Of a DNA stretch of 39,341 nt, positions 17,407 through 26,700 are shown piece after piece; positions within the stretch are counted from its first letter, which is position 1; each line of letters begins with the position of its first letter. The translations under genes were made by a program, and so were the position numbers. Source of the stretch: an uncultured Lachnospiraceae bacterium (GTDB lineage Bacteria > Bacillota > Clostridia > Lachnospirales > Lachnospiraceae); the NCBI GenBank assembly GCA_947566705.1, contig CANOLA010000023.1, positions 1 through 39,341 of the forward strand, read 5' to 3'. The notes under the pieces were generated by a model. That model ran no database searches. It worked only from the letters and a program-made list of their open reading frames with translations, and was not told where the DNA came from.

Positions 17407-17433
17407 CTTTGAACACCAGCCCATGCAAAATTT
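17407..17433. repeat. 27-base leader repeat shared with hydG
   Basis: Bases 17407-17433 match 13633-13659 at 24 of 27 positions, and both lie directly upstream of, or overlapping, the ribosome site of a minus-strand gene (IMP cyclohydrolase here, hydG there). At the hydG copy the sequence is the first half of a bulged hairpin; here the second half is missing, so this looks like a broken copy. Confidence 0.7.
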
Positions 17434-17445
17434 ACATATAGAAAA

Positions 17446-19389
17446 TTACAGTCTCTGCTTTTTATGGATTTTTTTCTGTTCATACATCCGCTCGTCTGCC
17501 AGACTGATTAATGTCTCTACGTTAGTTTCTTTATTCCAGTCCGCCAGACAATAACCCAGACTTGCCGAAATCTCATAGGGCTTTTCACCTGAATTTGTCT
17601 GTTTTAATTCCCGCTCAATTTCTGCAAGCTTTTCTTTTACCTGGCCGTCCTTATAGTTTCCAACTCCGATAATCAGAAATTCGTCCCCGCCGTTTCTGAC
17701 CGCCACTTCATTTTTCTGCAAACAGCGCTGCATAATTTTTGCAATGGTCGCGAGTCCGAAATCACCCTCATTATGTCCGAAATTATCATTTATATACTTA
17801 AGTCCGTCCATATCCGCCATCACAACCAGAATCCGGTAAATCCCGTACTGTTTTTTTCTGCCGGATAAAAACTGGTACATCCCCCTGCGGTTATACAGAC
17901 CTGTTGCCGTGTCGCGAATGGATAGATTTAACAGCTGGTCCCGGATTCGTGTCATTGCCAGTGAATTATTGACATTCCGAATCCAGTTCCGGTAGACATA
18001 ATCCGGTTTGTGCTTCTGTTTTAAACTGCACTGCATAACTGCATAACCTAACAGTTCATCATCGAAATGTACCGGTGTAAAATAAAAGGTTTTCGCTTCC
18101 TCTGTCTCATTAAAATATGGAAACATCTCCTCCCATGCAAACTTTGCACCGGAGCGGACATTATCCTCCTCCCAGGAGTCTTCTGTGTATGGTTCACCAT
18201 GTACATGCAGCACCGTCTGCATGATCCGCGGAAGGGCTGCCTTTGCCTCTGACCTGATTTCCAGCCAGTCATCGCGCAGGCACAGGTAAAACTCTTCAAA
18301 AGGTCGAATCAGAGTTGCGAATTTATGTATCAGCTTAAGACACTCTTCATAGGAACCTGTATTAATCACCTGCTCATTCATATAACTGTCCAGAAGCTTG
18401 CTGATATCAAAAGGCTGCTCCCAGTTTTCTTCTATATGCAGCTGGTTCTGCTGTACATTAAACATGGAACGCTTCAGCTTATGCTTCATATAATGCACAT
18501 CTGAAAAACAGCCGCAGCTTTCTGCAATAATAAGACCTGTATCCGGAAAATTTCCAGTGTCCAGCAGCGGTTTTTCCGGTTCAATGGCAGCGCGGATCCG
18601 GTTGACAGCTTCTGCAGCCGCTTCACAGATTCTGGGCTCATAGGTTGCTATGGAAACCTCATTAATGGCTCCCTCCTGGGTAACATCATAACCGGTCACA
18701 ATCACCTGCTGCGGTACGTTTATTCCATGCTCCTTCAGCTGGTTGACAAGACCGAGCGCCATGTGGTCGCTGCCGCAAATGACCGCATCCGGAATGTCCA
18801 GTTTTCCTTCATAAATATCATCCGCAAGCCGTTCGCCGGAACCATACCAGAAATCCCCGTAAAATACTGGATACTCCTCGATATTCATCCCATGGTCTTT
18901 CAGATAATCCAGGAAGCCCTCCAGCCGCTCTCCGGCCACACGGTGTCCTTTGATTCCTGTCAGAAAATAAACTTTTTTACACTGGTGTTTCTCAAAAATA
19001 TGCGCCGAAATATCATAAAATGCCTTACGGTCATCTGTAAATACCGTCTCATAATTTCCAAACTCCAGATCCAGCGATACTACTTTTTTGGTGCATTCCC
19101 TTTCAAACCGTTCCAGCAGCTGTGGAAAAATATCCGCTGTTCCATTATCACTTAATGTTATGGAAGTTAAAATGACACCGTCCACCTTCTCAAAATTGAG
19201 AAGGTCATATATTTTTTTCTCAGCAGCAAGATAACTCTTGTCATAATGGTTAATATATACCAGAGTGGAAAATACAATAACATGATAACCATATTTTGCG
19301 CACTGTGCAGTCACGCCATCAATGACACGCTGCTGGTATATATCTTCAAGATTTGCTGTAACAATGGCAATTATCTTCCTCTCCTGCAT
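17446..19389 (-). CDS. LacI-type sugar-binding domain fused to a GGDEF diguanylate cyclase
   Basis: A 647-aa cytosolic protein. Residues about 5-290 resemble the periplasmic-binding-protein-like sensor of LacI/GalR regulators (IIAIVTANLEDIYQQRVIDG, DGVILTS, AVICGSDHMALGLVNQLKEHG, ending LIIAESCGC), but no DNA-binding helix-turn-helix precedes it. A middle region (about 300-490) of GAF-like character follows. The C-terminus is a GGDEF domain with an intact GGDEF (567-571) and the metal and substrate segment DMDGLKYINDNFGHNEGD, so it should make cyclic di-GMP. The RxxD inhibitory site is absent: the matching residues are QKNE. No EAL domain, signal peptide or membrane helix is seen. It is 51 bases upstream of the purine genes. 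The ligand is probably a sugar or similar small molecule, which is inference. Confidence 0.9.
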   Translation of the reverse strand: MQERKIIAIVTANLEDIYQQRVIDGVTAQCAKYGYHVIVFSTLVYINHYDKSYLAAEKKIYDLLNFEKVDGVILTSITLSDNGTADIFPQLLERFERECTKKVVSLDLEFGNYETVFTDDRKAFYDISAHIFEKHQCKKVYFLTGIKGHRVAGERLEGFLDYLKDHGMNIEEYPVFYGDFWYGSGERLADDIYEGKLDIPDAVICGSDHMALGLVNQLKEHGINVPQQVIVTGYDVTQEGAINEVSIATYEPRICEAAAEAVNRIRAAIEPEKPLLDTGNFPDTGLIIAESCGCFSDVHYMKHKLKRSMFNVQQNQLHIEENWEQPFDISKLLDSYMNEQVINTGSYEECLKLIHKFATLIRPFEEFYLCLRDDWLEIRSEAKAALPRIMQTVLHVHGEPYTEDSWEEDNVRSGAKFAWEEMFPYFNETEEAKTFYFTPVHFDDELLGYAVMQCSLKQKHKPDYVYRNWIRNVNNSLAMTRIRDQLLNLSIRDTATGLYNRRGMYQFLSGRKKQYGIYRILVVMADMDGLKYINDNFGHNEGDFGLATIAKIMQRCLQKNEVAVRNGGDEFLIIGVGNYKDGQVKEKLAEIERELKQTNSGEKPYEISASLGYCLADWNKETNVETLISLADERMYEQKKIHKKQRL

Positions 19390-19404
19390 ATTATCACCAC
19401 CCGG

Positions 19405-21087
19405 CTACCGGCCTGCTTCCTCAGCCAGTCTTCTTTCTTCAATCACTTCCGGACTTTCCGGATAAGGGAATTTCTGTGCAAGAATCTCTTCCAGATTCTC
19501 CCTGTCATGAAACGCTTTATTCCGGATTGCCTGGTTTTCTTCCTCTGCCTTTGACTCGATTTCATACAGCTGCGCATTTACTTCCAGCAGCCTCTTTTCC
19601 AGAGCCTCAATTCCCTGTGTAATTTCTTTTTTCTTTGCAACATCCAGCATTCCAAGCGCGGATAACTGTATCTTCTTTTCCTCAATCTCAGCCCAGATAC
19701 TGTCTTTTTCTTCATTTAAAGGCTGAACCTTCGGCTGCTTTTCCTGGTGAACCCTGTCGTGCTCTTTCTTTTCATCAATGTCAATCTTGCGGAACGTCTC
19801 TATCCTTGCATCGTCTCTCTGCTTTTTGACTGCTTCAACCTCCGCTCTCCACTTCACCATCTCTGCCTCTAATCTGGCTTTTCTTTCTGCTTCCCTCTTT
19901 TCTCTTTCTTCACGCTCTTTCTTTTCACGTTCCACCCGCAGGCGTTCATCAAAGTTAGCTTTTACTTCTTTACTGAAAATCCGGTTCGTTACATCCAAAA
20001 GAACCTTTGATTCCTCCCTGATTTCTTCCCCGTCCAGCGTAACAGCCGTACCATGTTCCTCAAGCAGCATCTCCTGCACTTTCATGTACAGGTAAAACAG
20101 AACGTCGTCATCCTGGTTTAAACTGCTAACCTTTTCAAAATAATCTGCCATTTCCAGAAACAGCGCATCCTTCTTTTCTTCATACATCCGGACATAAGAG
20201 GAGAACCTCTCTTTTACTGCTTCCTCCGAAAGTCTTCCTGATTTTCTCTCATACGGAATCCGCGCCTTTGCCTCAAGTGTACACTGGACATTCATCAGAT
20301 CAGCGATTTCCTCGGACCGTTTACGGATTTCACCAAGCCATGTGTCCACATCCTCCTTTGTCAGGATTCGGGCTGCATACTGGTCAGCGGAAAGTGGGAC
20401 AAACGGAATGATTTCCTCATCCGGAACAAATCCTGAAAAAATCTGTTCCATCAGTTTTAACATGTCCTCCCTGCTCCCGACGATTTTGTCAGTCACCACA
20501 TGAAACATCTGGTAAACTGTCCCGTTATAGAATGCAACATAGTAATGTCTGGCTAGATCCGCATCCTCGGACAGCCCGTAACAGCAGCCGCCATATGCGT
20601 GTTCCATGAGAAGCGGGTGATATGCAGAATGACCGATTACCGGTTTTAATGCACGTTTTAAAACTGTCCAGTAAATCACCTCACAGCTTGTACTGTATAT
20701 TTCTGGTATATGATAATCAAAAGAAAGCTCGGCCGGAATTTCCTCTTCCGGATAAATCATAATGGAATAGGAAACGGCTTCCCCCTCCTTCGGTCTCAGA
20801 TATGCAACAAATTCACTTTCTGTTTCTCTTTCCAGTGAAAAATCATCTGGAATTTTCAGACTGTACTGTAAACCTTTAAAACACTTACCGGTATCATATG
20901 TAATATTTATATCTGCAACATTTTTTACGTTGCCGGATTCCTCTTCTCCTTCCTCTGCAGCTGTCGTATATGTCTCTTCCACAACTTCTTCATTTAATAC
21001 CCCGTTGATTGCATGCATGGCAAGTGCAATCCCTTTTCTTGCCTCATCATTAAAATCATATAATAATCTTTCATCTACACCATTCAT
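19405..21087 (-). CDS. Large acidic protein with C-terminal coiled coil, function unknown
   Basis: I do not recognise this 560-aa protein. It has no signal peptide or membrane helix. Residues about 60-220 look like a compact alpha/beta domain (YSLKIPDDFSLERETESEF, YSIMIYPEEEIP, YYVAFYNGTVYQMFHVV), with a faint resemblance to DcrB-like lipoprotein domains that I would not rely on. Residues 374-435 are a highly charged run of Glu, Arg and Lys typical of a long single helix or coiled coil; 455-535 form a second coiled coil containing ALGMLDVAKKKEI, a motif that recurs in clostridial coiled-coil proteins. The ATG has TTAGGAGAACGTT upstream. It sits 15 bases before the GGDEF gene and 19 bases after the UPF0210 gene, suggesting cotranscription. 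Confidence 0.8.
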   Translation of the reverse strand: MNGVDERLLYDFNDEARKGIALAMHAINGVLNEEVVEETYTTAAEEGEEESGNVKNVADINITYDTGKCFKGLQYSLKIPDDFSLERETESEFVAYLRPKEGEAVSYSIMIYPEEEIPAELSFDYHIPEIYSTSCEVIYWTVLKRALKPVIGHSAYHPLLMEHAYGGCCYGLSEDADLARHYYVAFYNGTVYQMFHVVTDKIVGSREDMLKLMEQIFSGFVPDEEIIPFVPLSADQYAARILTKEDVDTWLGEIRKRSEEIADLMNVQCTLEAKARIPYERKSGRLSEEAVKERFSSYVRMYEEKKDALFLEMADYFEKVSSLNQDDDVLFYLYMKVQEMLLEEHGTAVTLDGEEIREESKVLLDVTNRIFSKEVKANFDERLRVEREKKEREEREKREAERKARLEAEMVKWRAEVEAVKKQRDDARIETFRKIDIDEKKEHDRVHQEKQPKVQPLNEEKDSIWAEIEEKKIQLSALGMLDVAKKKEITQGIEALEKRLLEVNAQLYEIESKAEEENQAIRNKAFHDRENLEEILAQKFPYPESPEVIEERRLAEEAGR

Positions 21088-21106
21088 AACGTTCTCCTAA
21101 TTTGTG

Positions 21107-22471
21107 CTAATTTTTAAATGAATGAACCGGCGCAGGAATCCGCCCTTTACGGTTCACAAATGCATCACAGGAAAATGGATTCACCTGCATGACAGGCGCA
21201 TAACCAAGTAATCCCCCAAACTCTGCCTTTTCCCCGACACCTTTGCCTGCCACCGGAATCAGACGTACAGCTGTTGTTTTCTGGTTAATCATCCCAATTG
21301 CCATTTCATCTGCAATAATTCCGGCAATGGTCGTATCCTTTGTATCTCCCGGTATCGCAATCATATCAAGTCCCACGGAACATACGCAGGTCATTGCCTC
21401 CAGCTTCTCAAGTGTCAGTGCACCGGCTTCTGCTGCATGAATCATTCCCTGGTCTTCACTGACCGGAATAAATGCACCGCTTAATCCTCCTACATAGGAA
21501 GATGCCATAATTCCCCCTTTCTTTACCTGGTCATTTAAAAGCGCAAGTGCCGCTGTAGTCCCCGGCGCCCCTGCCTTTTCCAGTCCGATTTCACATAATA
21601 TATCAGCAACGCTGTCCCCGACTGCCGGGGTAGGCGCCAGCGAAAGGTCAATGATCCCAAACGGGATTCCCAGTTTTTTTGATGCTTCCTTTGCAACCAG
21701 CTGCCCAACGCGTGTTACTTTAAATGCTGTTTTTTTAATCGTTTCACAGAGTACCTCAAAACTTTCCCCACGCACTTTTTCCAGTGCTGTTTTTACCACT
21801 CCCGGTCCGCTGACTCCGACATTTATCACCGCATCCGCCTCCGTCACGCCATGAAAAGCACCTGCCATAAACGGATTATCATCCGGCGCATTGCAGAATA
21901 CGACAAGCTTTGCACAGCCGATGGAATCCTTTTCTTTTGTTGCTTCTGCAGTCTTTTTTACGATTTCCCCCATCAGGCGCACAGCGTCCATATTGATTCC
22001 GGTTTTTGTGGAGCCGACATTCACAGAGCTGCATACAAAATCAGTCTCTGCCAGCGCCTGTGGAATGGAACGGATTAAGTTTTCATCCGCAGACGTCATT
22101 CCCTTTGAAACAAGGGCGGAATATCCTCCGATAAAATTCACACCGGTCTGCCTCGCTGCCCTGTCAAGTGTCTTTGCAATTTCCACAAAATCCTCCGGAC
22201 ACCTGCAGGCAGACGCACCGGCAATTGCCACGGGTGTAACTGAAATGCGCTTGTTGACAATCGGGATACAGTAGTTGTGTTCAATACTGTTTCCGGTCTC
22301 CACCAGTTTTTCTGCCATTTTAGTGATTTTGTCATAAATTTTCCGGTTCAGACGGTCCAAATCTGAATCAGTACAGTCCAGAAGACTGATACCAAGAGTG
22401 ATTGTCCGGACATCCAGGTTTTCCTTTTCAATCATCTCATTTGTTTCCGTCACTTCTCCAATATTAATCAT
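21107..22471 (-). CDS. UPF0210/PFL family protein
   Basis: A 454-aa protein of the UPF0210 (DUF711) family, whose structure is related to the glycyl-radical enzyme fold but which lacks a known reaction. The family N-terminus [14 protein letters not shown] and the block [17 protein letters not shown] are clear, as are [12 protein letters not shown] and [12 protein letters not shown]. It is paired with the ACT protein immediately upstream, the standard arrangement of this family, so the ACT protein probably regulates it. The start at 22471 fits the family. An in-frame ATG at 22483, four codons upstream, begins inside a leader motif shared with the DUF1002 gene and could be used instead. No normal ribosome site sits next to either start. 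Confidence 0.93.
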   Translation of the reverse strand: MINIGEVTETNEMIEKENLDVRTITLGISLLDCTDSDLDRLNRKIYDKITKMAEKLVETGNSIEHNYCIPIVNKRISVTPVAIAGASACRCPEDFVEIAKTLDRAARQTGVNFIGGYSALVSKGMTSADENLIRSIPQALAETDFVCSSVNVGSTKTGINMDAVRLMGEIVKKTAEATKEKDSIGCAKLVVFCNAPDDNPFMAGAFHGVTEADAVINVGVSGPGVVKTALEKVRGESFEVLCETIKKTAFKVTRVGQLVAKEASKKLGIPFGIIDLSLAPTPAVGDSVADILCEIGLEKAGAPGTTAALALLNDQVKKGGIMASSYVGGLSGAFIPVSEDQGMIHAAEAGALTLEKLEAMTCVCSVGLDMIAIPGDTKDTTIAGIIADEMAIGMINQKTTAVRLIPVAGKGVGEKAEFGGLLGYAPVMQVNPFSCDAFVNRKGRIPAPVHSFKN

Positions 22472-22473
22472 GT

Positions 22474-22592
22474 TTTGTACCATGCCGCAGGCGTGGTGCC
22501 ATTTGTGATATGTCGTATTCCGTCAGGAATATGACCCCGCTTTTTAGCGGCACAAATAAAGATTGAAAAATCACCTGCAAACTTTTTCCTTT
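22474..22592 (-). promoter_or_regulatory. Structured leader of the UPF0210 gene, shared motif with the DUF1002 gene
   Basis: The motif ATCACAAATGGC (minus strand, ending near 22509), followed by CCTGCGGCATGGTACAAA (to 22474), occurs again directly upstream of the DUF1002 gene at 34.55 kb. The purine-rich ribosome-site candidate AAAGGAAAAAG (about 22581-22592) is some 100 bases from the start. TGCAGG (22574-22579) next to it can pair with CCTGCG (22486-22491) next to the ATG, which would bring the two together. Two further hairpins lie within: GTCGTATTCC/GGAATATGAC (22512-22535), the same sequence type as the hairpin at 39.26 kb, and CCGCT/AGCGG (22537-22550). Confidence 0.5.
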
Positions 22593-22620
22593 CTTTCACC
22601 ATTATTATTTTTCAATCTTT
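22558..22620. repeat. 14-bp perfect inverted repeat between the ACT and UPF0210 genes
   Basis: AAAGATTGAAAAAT (22558-22571) and ATTTTTCAATCTTT (22607-22620) are exact reverse complements separated by 35 bases. The loop contains the only purine-rich ribosome-site candidate for the downstream gene. It could be a transcript end, a processing site or a protein-binding operator; no T-run follows on the minus strand beyond ATTTG. Confidence 0.7.
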
Positions 22621-22626
22621 AGTTCC

Positions 22627-22911
22627 TTAAATTCTGTGCATTTTCTCAAATATTTCCTCACGCTGGCATTTCACCATCACTCCGATTTCCTCTCCCAAAC
22701 TGTCCATTTCGTCTGAAATCTCCGAAAACGGTTTCTTTGAGCCGCCCATATCGACTATCATCATCATATTAAAATAACCGGAAACAATTGTCTGGGAAAT
22801 ATCCAGTACGTTGATTCCATTATCGGAAAGATATGTACAGACCTTTGCAATAATACCAACGGTATCCTTACCTACTACAGTAATAATAATCCTGTCCACT
22901 GATTTTTCCAT
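22627..22911 (-). CDS. ACT-domain protein (UPF0237)
   Basis: A 94-aa single ACT domain, a fold that usually binds amino acids or other small ligands. It has the typical pattern VDRIIITVVGKDTVGIIAKV with a Gly-rich turn, then NGINVLDISQTIVSGYFNMMM and IVDM. It matches the UPF0237 type that occurs next to UPF0210 genes; the partner begins 155 bases downstream on the same strand. The ligand is unknown. It starts 12 bases after the metallo-hydrolase gene, so it belongs to the long polA operon. Confidence 0.93.
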   Translation of the reverse strand: MEKSVDRIIITVVGKDTVGIIAKVCTYLSDNGINVLDISQTIVSGYFNMMMIVDMGGSKKPFSEISDEMDSLGEEIGVMVKCQREEIFEKMHRI

Positions 22912-22923
22912 TTTTTATCTCCT

Positions 22924-23727
22924 TCACACTGCCTTAAGCACTGGCGAAACAGCATCCCTTTTTGCCACATAAATCGGGAAATCCCCTGCTTTATACGGAT
23001 TATCCCCCATGGTAATCTCAAGACGCACTGCCTCATAGGCCAGCTCGGCATAATTATTTTCTTTACTCAGATGCCCAAGCATCACAGCAGTAAATTTATC
23101 ATGGAGAAGCTCACAGAGCATCTGCCCGCTCCTTTCATTGGACAGATGTCCCCTGTCCCCCATAATCCGCCGTTTGAGCGGATACGGATAAACTCCTGTT
23201 TCCAGCATATGGATATCATGGTTTGCTTCCAGTAAAAGCATGTCAAGCCCCTGAAGCTGTTCCACAATTTCTTCGTTATATGTACCCAGGTCTGTTACCA
23301 CTGCACATGAATGGTTTTTGTTTTTAATCCGGTATGCGACCGGCTCCGCAGCATCATGGGAAATGGGAAGCGGTGTAATGGTAAGGTCCCCGACTGCAAA
23401 ATCCTCTTTGGGAACAATCACATGAAACAGTTCCGGGTCAATCTTTCCCACGGAAGAAGTATGTTTAATAGCCTCAATCGTACCCGCCGTGGCATACATT
23501 GGCAGGGCATAACGCCTTGCCATCACGCCAAGCCCCGCAATATGGTCAATATGCTCATGTGTAATAAAGATTCCCTGCAGTTCCCTGCTGTTTAAATCAA
23601 TTGCATTCAGTCCCTGCTCAATCCGTTTTCCACTGATTCCTGCGTCAATCAGAATATGGCATTCATCCGAACCGACACAGATACAGTTCCCGCTGCTTCC
23701 GCTTGCAATACTGCATAATTCCAACAT
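22924..23727 (-). CDS. MBL-fold metallo-hydrolase, WalJ/YycJ type
   Basis: A 267-aa metallo-beta-lactamase-fold protein. The metal site THEHIDH (about 57-63) and the later HD (ISHDA), the Asp of VVTDLGTY and the C-terminal GHLS(K)EN provide the usual ligands. The N-terminus LCSIASGSSGNC is typical of the WalJ/YycJ branch, a cytosolic 5'-3' double-strand exonuclease proposed to help coordinate replication and cell division. In Bacilli it sits with walRK; here it lies two bases downstream of the CoaE/FtsA-like ORF in an operon with polA, which fits a link to replication. Specific activity is inferred from the family only. Confidence 0.92.
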   Translation of the reverse strand: MLELCSIASGSSGNCICVGSDECHILIDAGISGKRIEQGLNAIDLNSRELQGIFITHEHIDHIAGLGVMARRYALPMYATAGTIEAIKHTSSVGKIDPELFHVIVPKEDFAVGDLTITPLPISHDAAEPVAYRIKNKNHSCAVVTDLGTYNEEIVEQLQGLDMLLLEANHDIHMLETGVYPYPLKRRIMGDRGHLSNERSGQMLCELLHDKFTAVMLGHLSKENNYAELAYEAVRLEITMGDNPYKAGDFPIYVAKRDAVSPVLKAV

Positions 23728-23729
23728 AA

Positions 23730-26700
23730 TTAATTCTCTTCCCAGTAAATTTCTATCCGGTCCCCGTCAGAAAGTTTTCTTGAATATCCCGTGTCTTCCC
23801 CGTTGACCTTGGTTACTATGCCGCGTCCCCTGCCAGCCGTTAAATCAAATGATATAAAATCAAAGATATCAACAAAAATGTATTCTTTTTTGCCGGTCAG
23901 CTCCACATGTTCCCCGTTTACAGTTATCATACATACCGGGGATGCCGGTTTTATTTCCGGCGCAGGCTCTGACTGCTTGATCTCTTGTACTGACTCCGTC
24001 TGTGCTGTTGCCCGTACCACCTCGCGTCTGGTTTCCATCCTGGAAACAGTTTCCGGCGCCGCATGGAAAACAGCTTCTGTCTCCGGTTTGGATTCCATGC
24101 CGGCTGCGGATACAGATTCCGCTTCCGTGCTTATTTCAGGTTCCGTTACAGAGTTTTCCACCGGTTCAGGTTCCGGTTCCGCCACGGGTTCCTCCTGTAA
24201 AAATCCAGACTCCGTTTCTGCCCCGGATCCGGACTCTGTTTCCAGTCCAGCACCTGCATATTCCACTCCGGATTCCGTTTCCGGTTCAAAGTCACTTCCG
24301 GACTCCGGTTCTGCTGCTTCCGGTTCATCCACTGGCTCTTTTTCCTCATCCACTTCATTATACTGATTTTCTTCGTCATGTGCAACCCTGTAACCGTCTG
24401 CCGTCCAGTCAATTGTAAAGTTTTCATAAACAAGGGTGTTTAAATCCGCCTCCCTGTTATTCACCAGAATCTGGTAATCAGAAAGCACTTCAACGTCCAT
24501 AAACCTTGCAATCTGTTCTACTGTATAAAAATTCCTGGTTTCAATCACATCACCCTCTTTAATATGGTATGTTTCGGATTCCAGGCTTCCGTTCACCTCG
24601 ACAAACTTCGGACACGACACTTTTTGCCCGTTGATTACAAAGGAAATGGTGGAAGAACGGTATTCCTCCAGCTGTCCGACCGTATATACCGCATCATCGC
24701 CTGCAGTAGACGGCTGGATGGTAATATCACAGTTTGGCTCAAGAGGGGTATTGATGCTTGCAGGCTCCCCGTTCATCGTAACGATCGCGGCCTCTCCTGC
24801 CTCGCCCCTTGCAATCCTTGTCGCACCATTGACGGTAAAATTAATCGGCACGCCGCGCTTTGGAAACAGCTGGTCATTCGGGAAACCGGCCTGAAGCGCT
24901 GCATCCACGATTGTAAGCCGGTTATTGTCATACAGCTTTAAACGCTCTCCGTTGAAACGTACCATAATAAAGTTATTTTTCTGTTCGTAATAATTTAAGC
25001 AGATTCCAATCGGCGTAACGAGCAGCGGATCTTTTTTAATATCCTCCTGCTTAAATACCACCTCCTGTAAAACCTCCTCGCCGCGGAGCGCCACACGCTC
25101 CTGCACAAGGTCCAGTCTGGCCGCCAGCTTTTCGGTATAACCGTGAATCTTTCCGCCGCCCCCGACAACAAAGCAGGCACTGACAGTATTGCCGCCGTTT
25201 AACTCTTTGATTTTTGCCGCAACCTCTGTGGTAATTTTGTCAATGGTCTTATCTAAAAGTTCCCAGATTTCTTTTGCCGGAACAGTATGGGAAATTCCCA
25301 TAATATCTGTATATTCCACATCCTTATCTTCTGAGGATGCAAGTTTCATGTCCTCGGCAGTCTTAAAATCCACCAGGTAATGCTGGACAATCAGCTCTGT
25401 CAGTTCATCCCCGGCATACGGAATCATGCCGTAGGCAATGATACTGCCGTCTTTCGTAATTGAAATATCCGAAGTACCTGCCCCGACGTCCACCAGCGCA
25501 ATATTTAACATACGGTAATTTTCCGGAATTGCCACATTGATTGCTGCAATTGGCTCAAGTGTCATATTGGCAACTGAAAGCCCGGCCTGTCCTACTGCAG
25601 TATACAGTCCCTCCACAACATCTTCCGGAAGAAAAGTAACAATAATATCCTCCCCGATTTTACGCGCCTTGTGCCCTTCAATACTGATAAACGGATCGTC
25701 ATTCAAATAATATTTCATAATGGAATAGCCGACACAGTAAAATTTATATCCTGTCTCGTCCTTTTCCTGCAGAATCTTCTGTGCACTTTCAATTCCCAAC
25801 AGGTTTAATGTATGGATATCCTCTCCTGTTGTCAGGGAATCCTCCGCATATTCGTATTCCACATGTGTCGTAACTGTTTTTAAGACACGGCCTGCCGCTG
25901 CAATACAGACCTCTGTCAGAGGTTCCCCGGTCTGTTTTTCCAGTTCCTCCTTTACAGCACTGATGGTACGTGCCACACGCCCGATGTCATGAATCTGTCC
26001 ATCCAGCATCGCCCGTGTTTCATGCTGCTTTACATACTGTGCCACAACAACAAATTCTTCATCCTCAGTACGGTATCCTACTGTCCCCACCACATTGCGG
26101 GTTCCTATATCAAGTCCAAATACGTTGTTATTCATCTGCTTTCTCCTCAGAGCCTTGTCAATCTGCGCAAGGGTTTCATCCAGCCTGCCGTTATTGTCAA
26201 TTACCACTTTGCAGTGTTTTTCATATTCCCCGTCGCTTAGCTGGCTTTCCATAATCCGGTCAGTTTTTTCATCCGAATAGCCCCTTGCTGCCTTTAATCG
26301 CTTTCTTCTGATTTCTTCCTCTGCTTTAATATACCAGAGTTCATCACAAATTTCATCATAATGTTCTTCTATGAGCAGTGCCGCTTCCAGAACAAGATAC
26401 TCCAGTTCCCCGTTTCCGCGCTCTTTTTCCGCCTCTTTTTGTATATATGTGCGGACCGCCGGGTGTACAATGGCATTTAACGCCTCTCTTTTTTCTGCGT
26501 CTGAAAAAATAACCGCAGCAAGCCTCTCACGGTCAAAATGCCCGTCTTTAGTATAAATATCCTCATCCCCGAACCGTTCTTTCAGTTTCCTGTAGCACTC
26601 CGTTTCCGGCTCCATCAGCTCATGCGCAATATCATCTGCAAGCATGACACGCGTCCCCTGTCTTTTTTCCAGAAAGGAAAGGATTTCAGATTTTCCTGCC

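Noticed and set aside
16662-17445. Purine or other riboswitch near the purine genes
   Set aside because: The gaps are 19 and 51 bases, too short for an aptamer, and no conserved core was seen.
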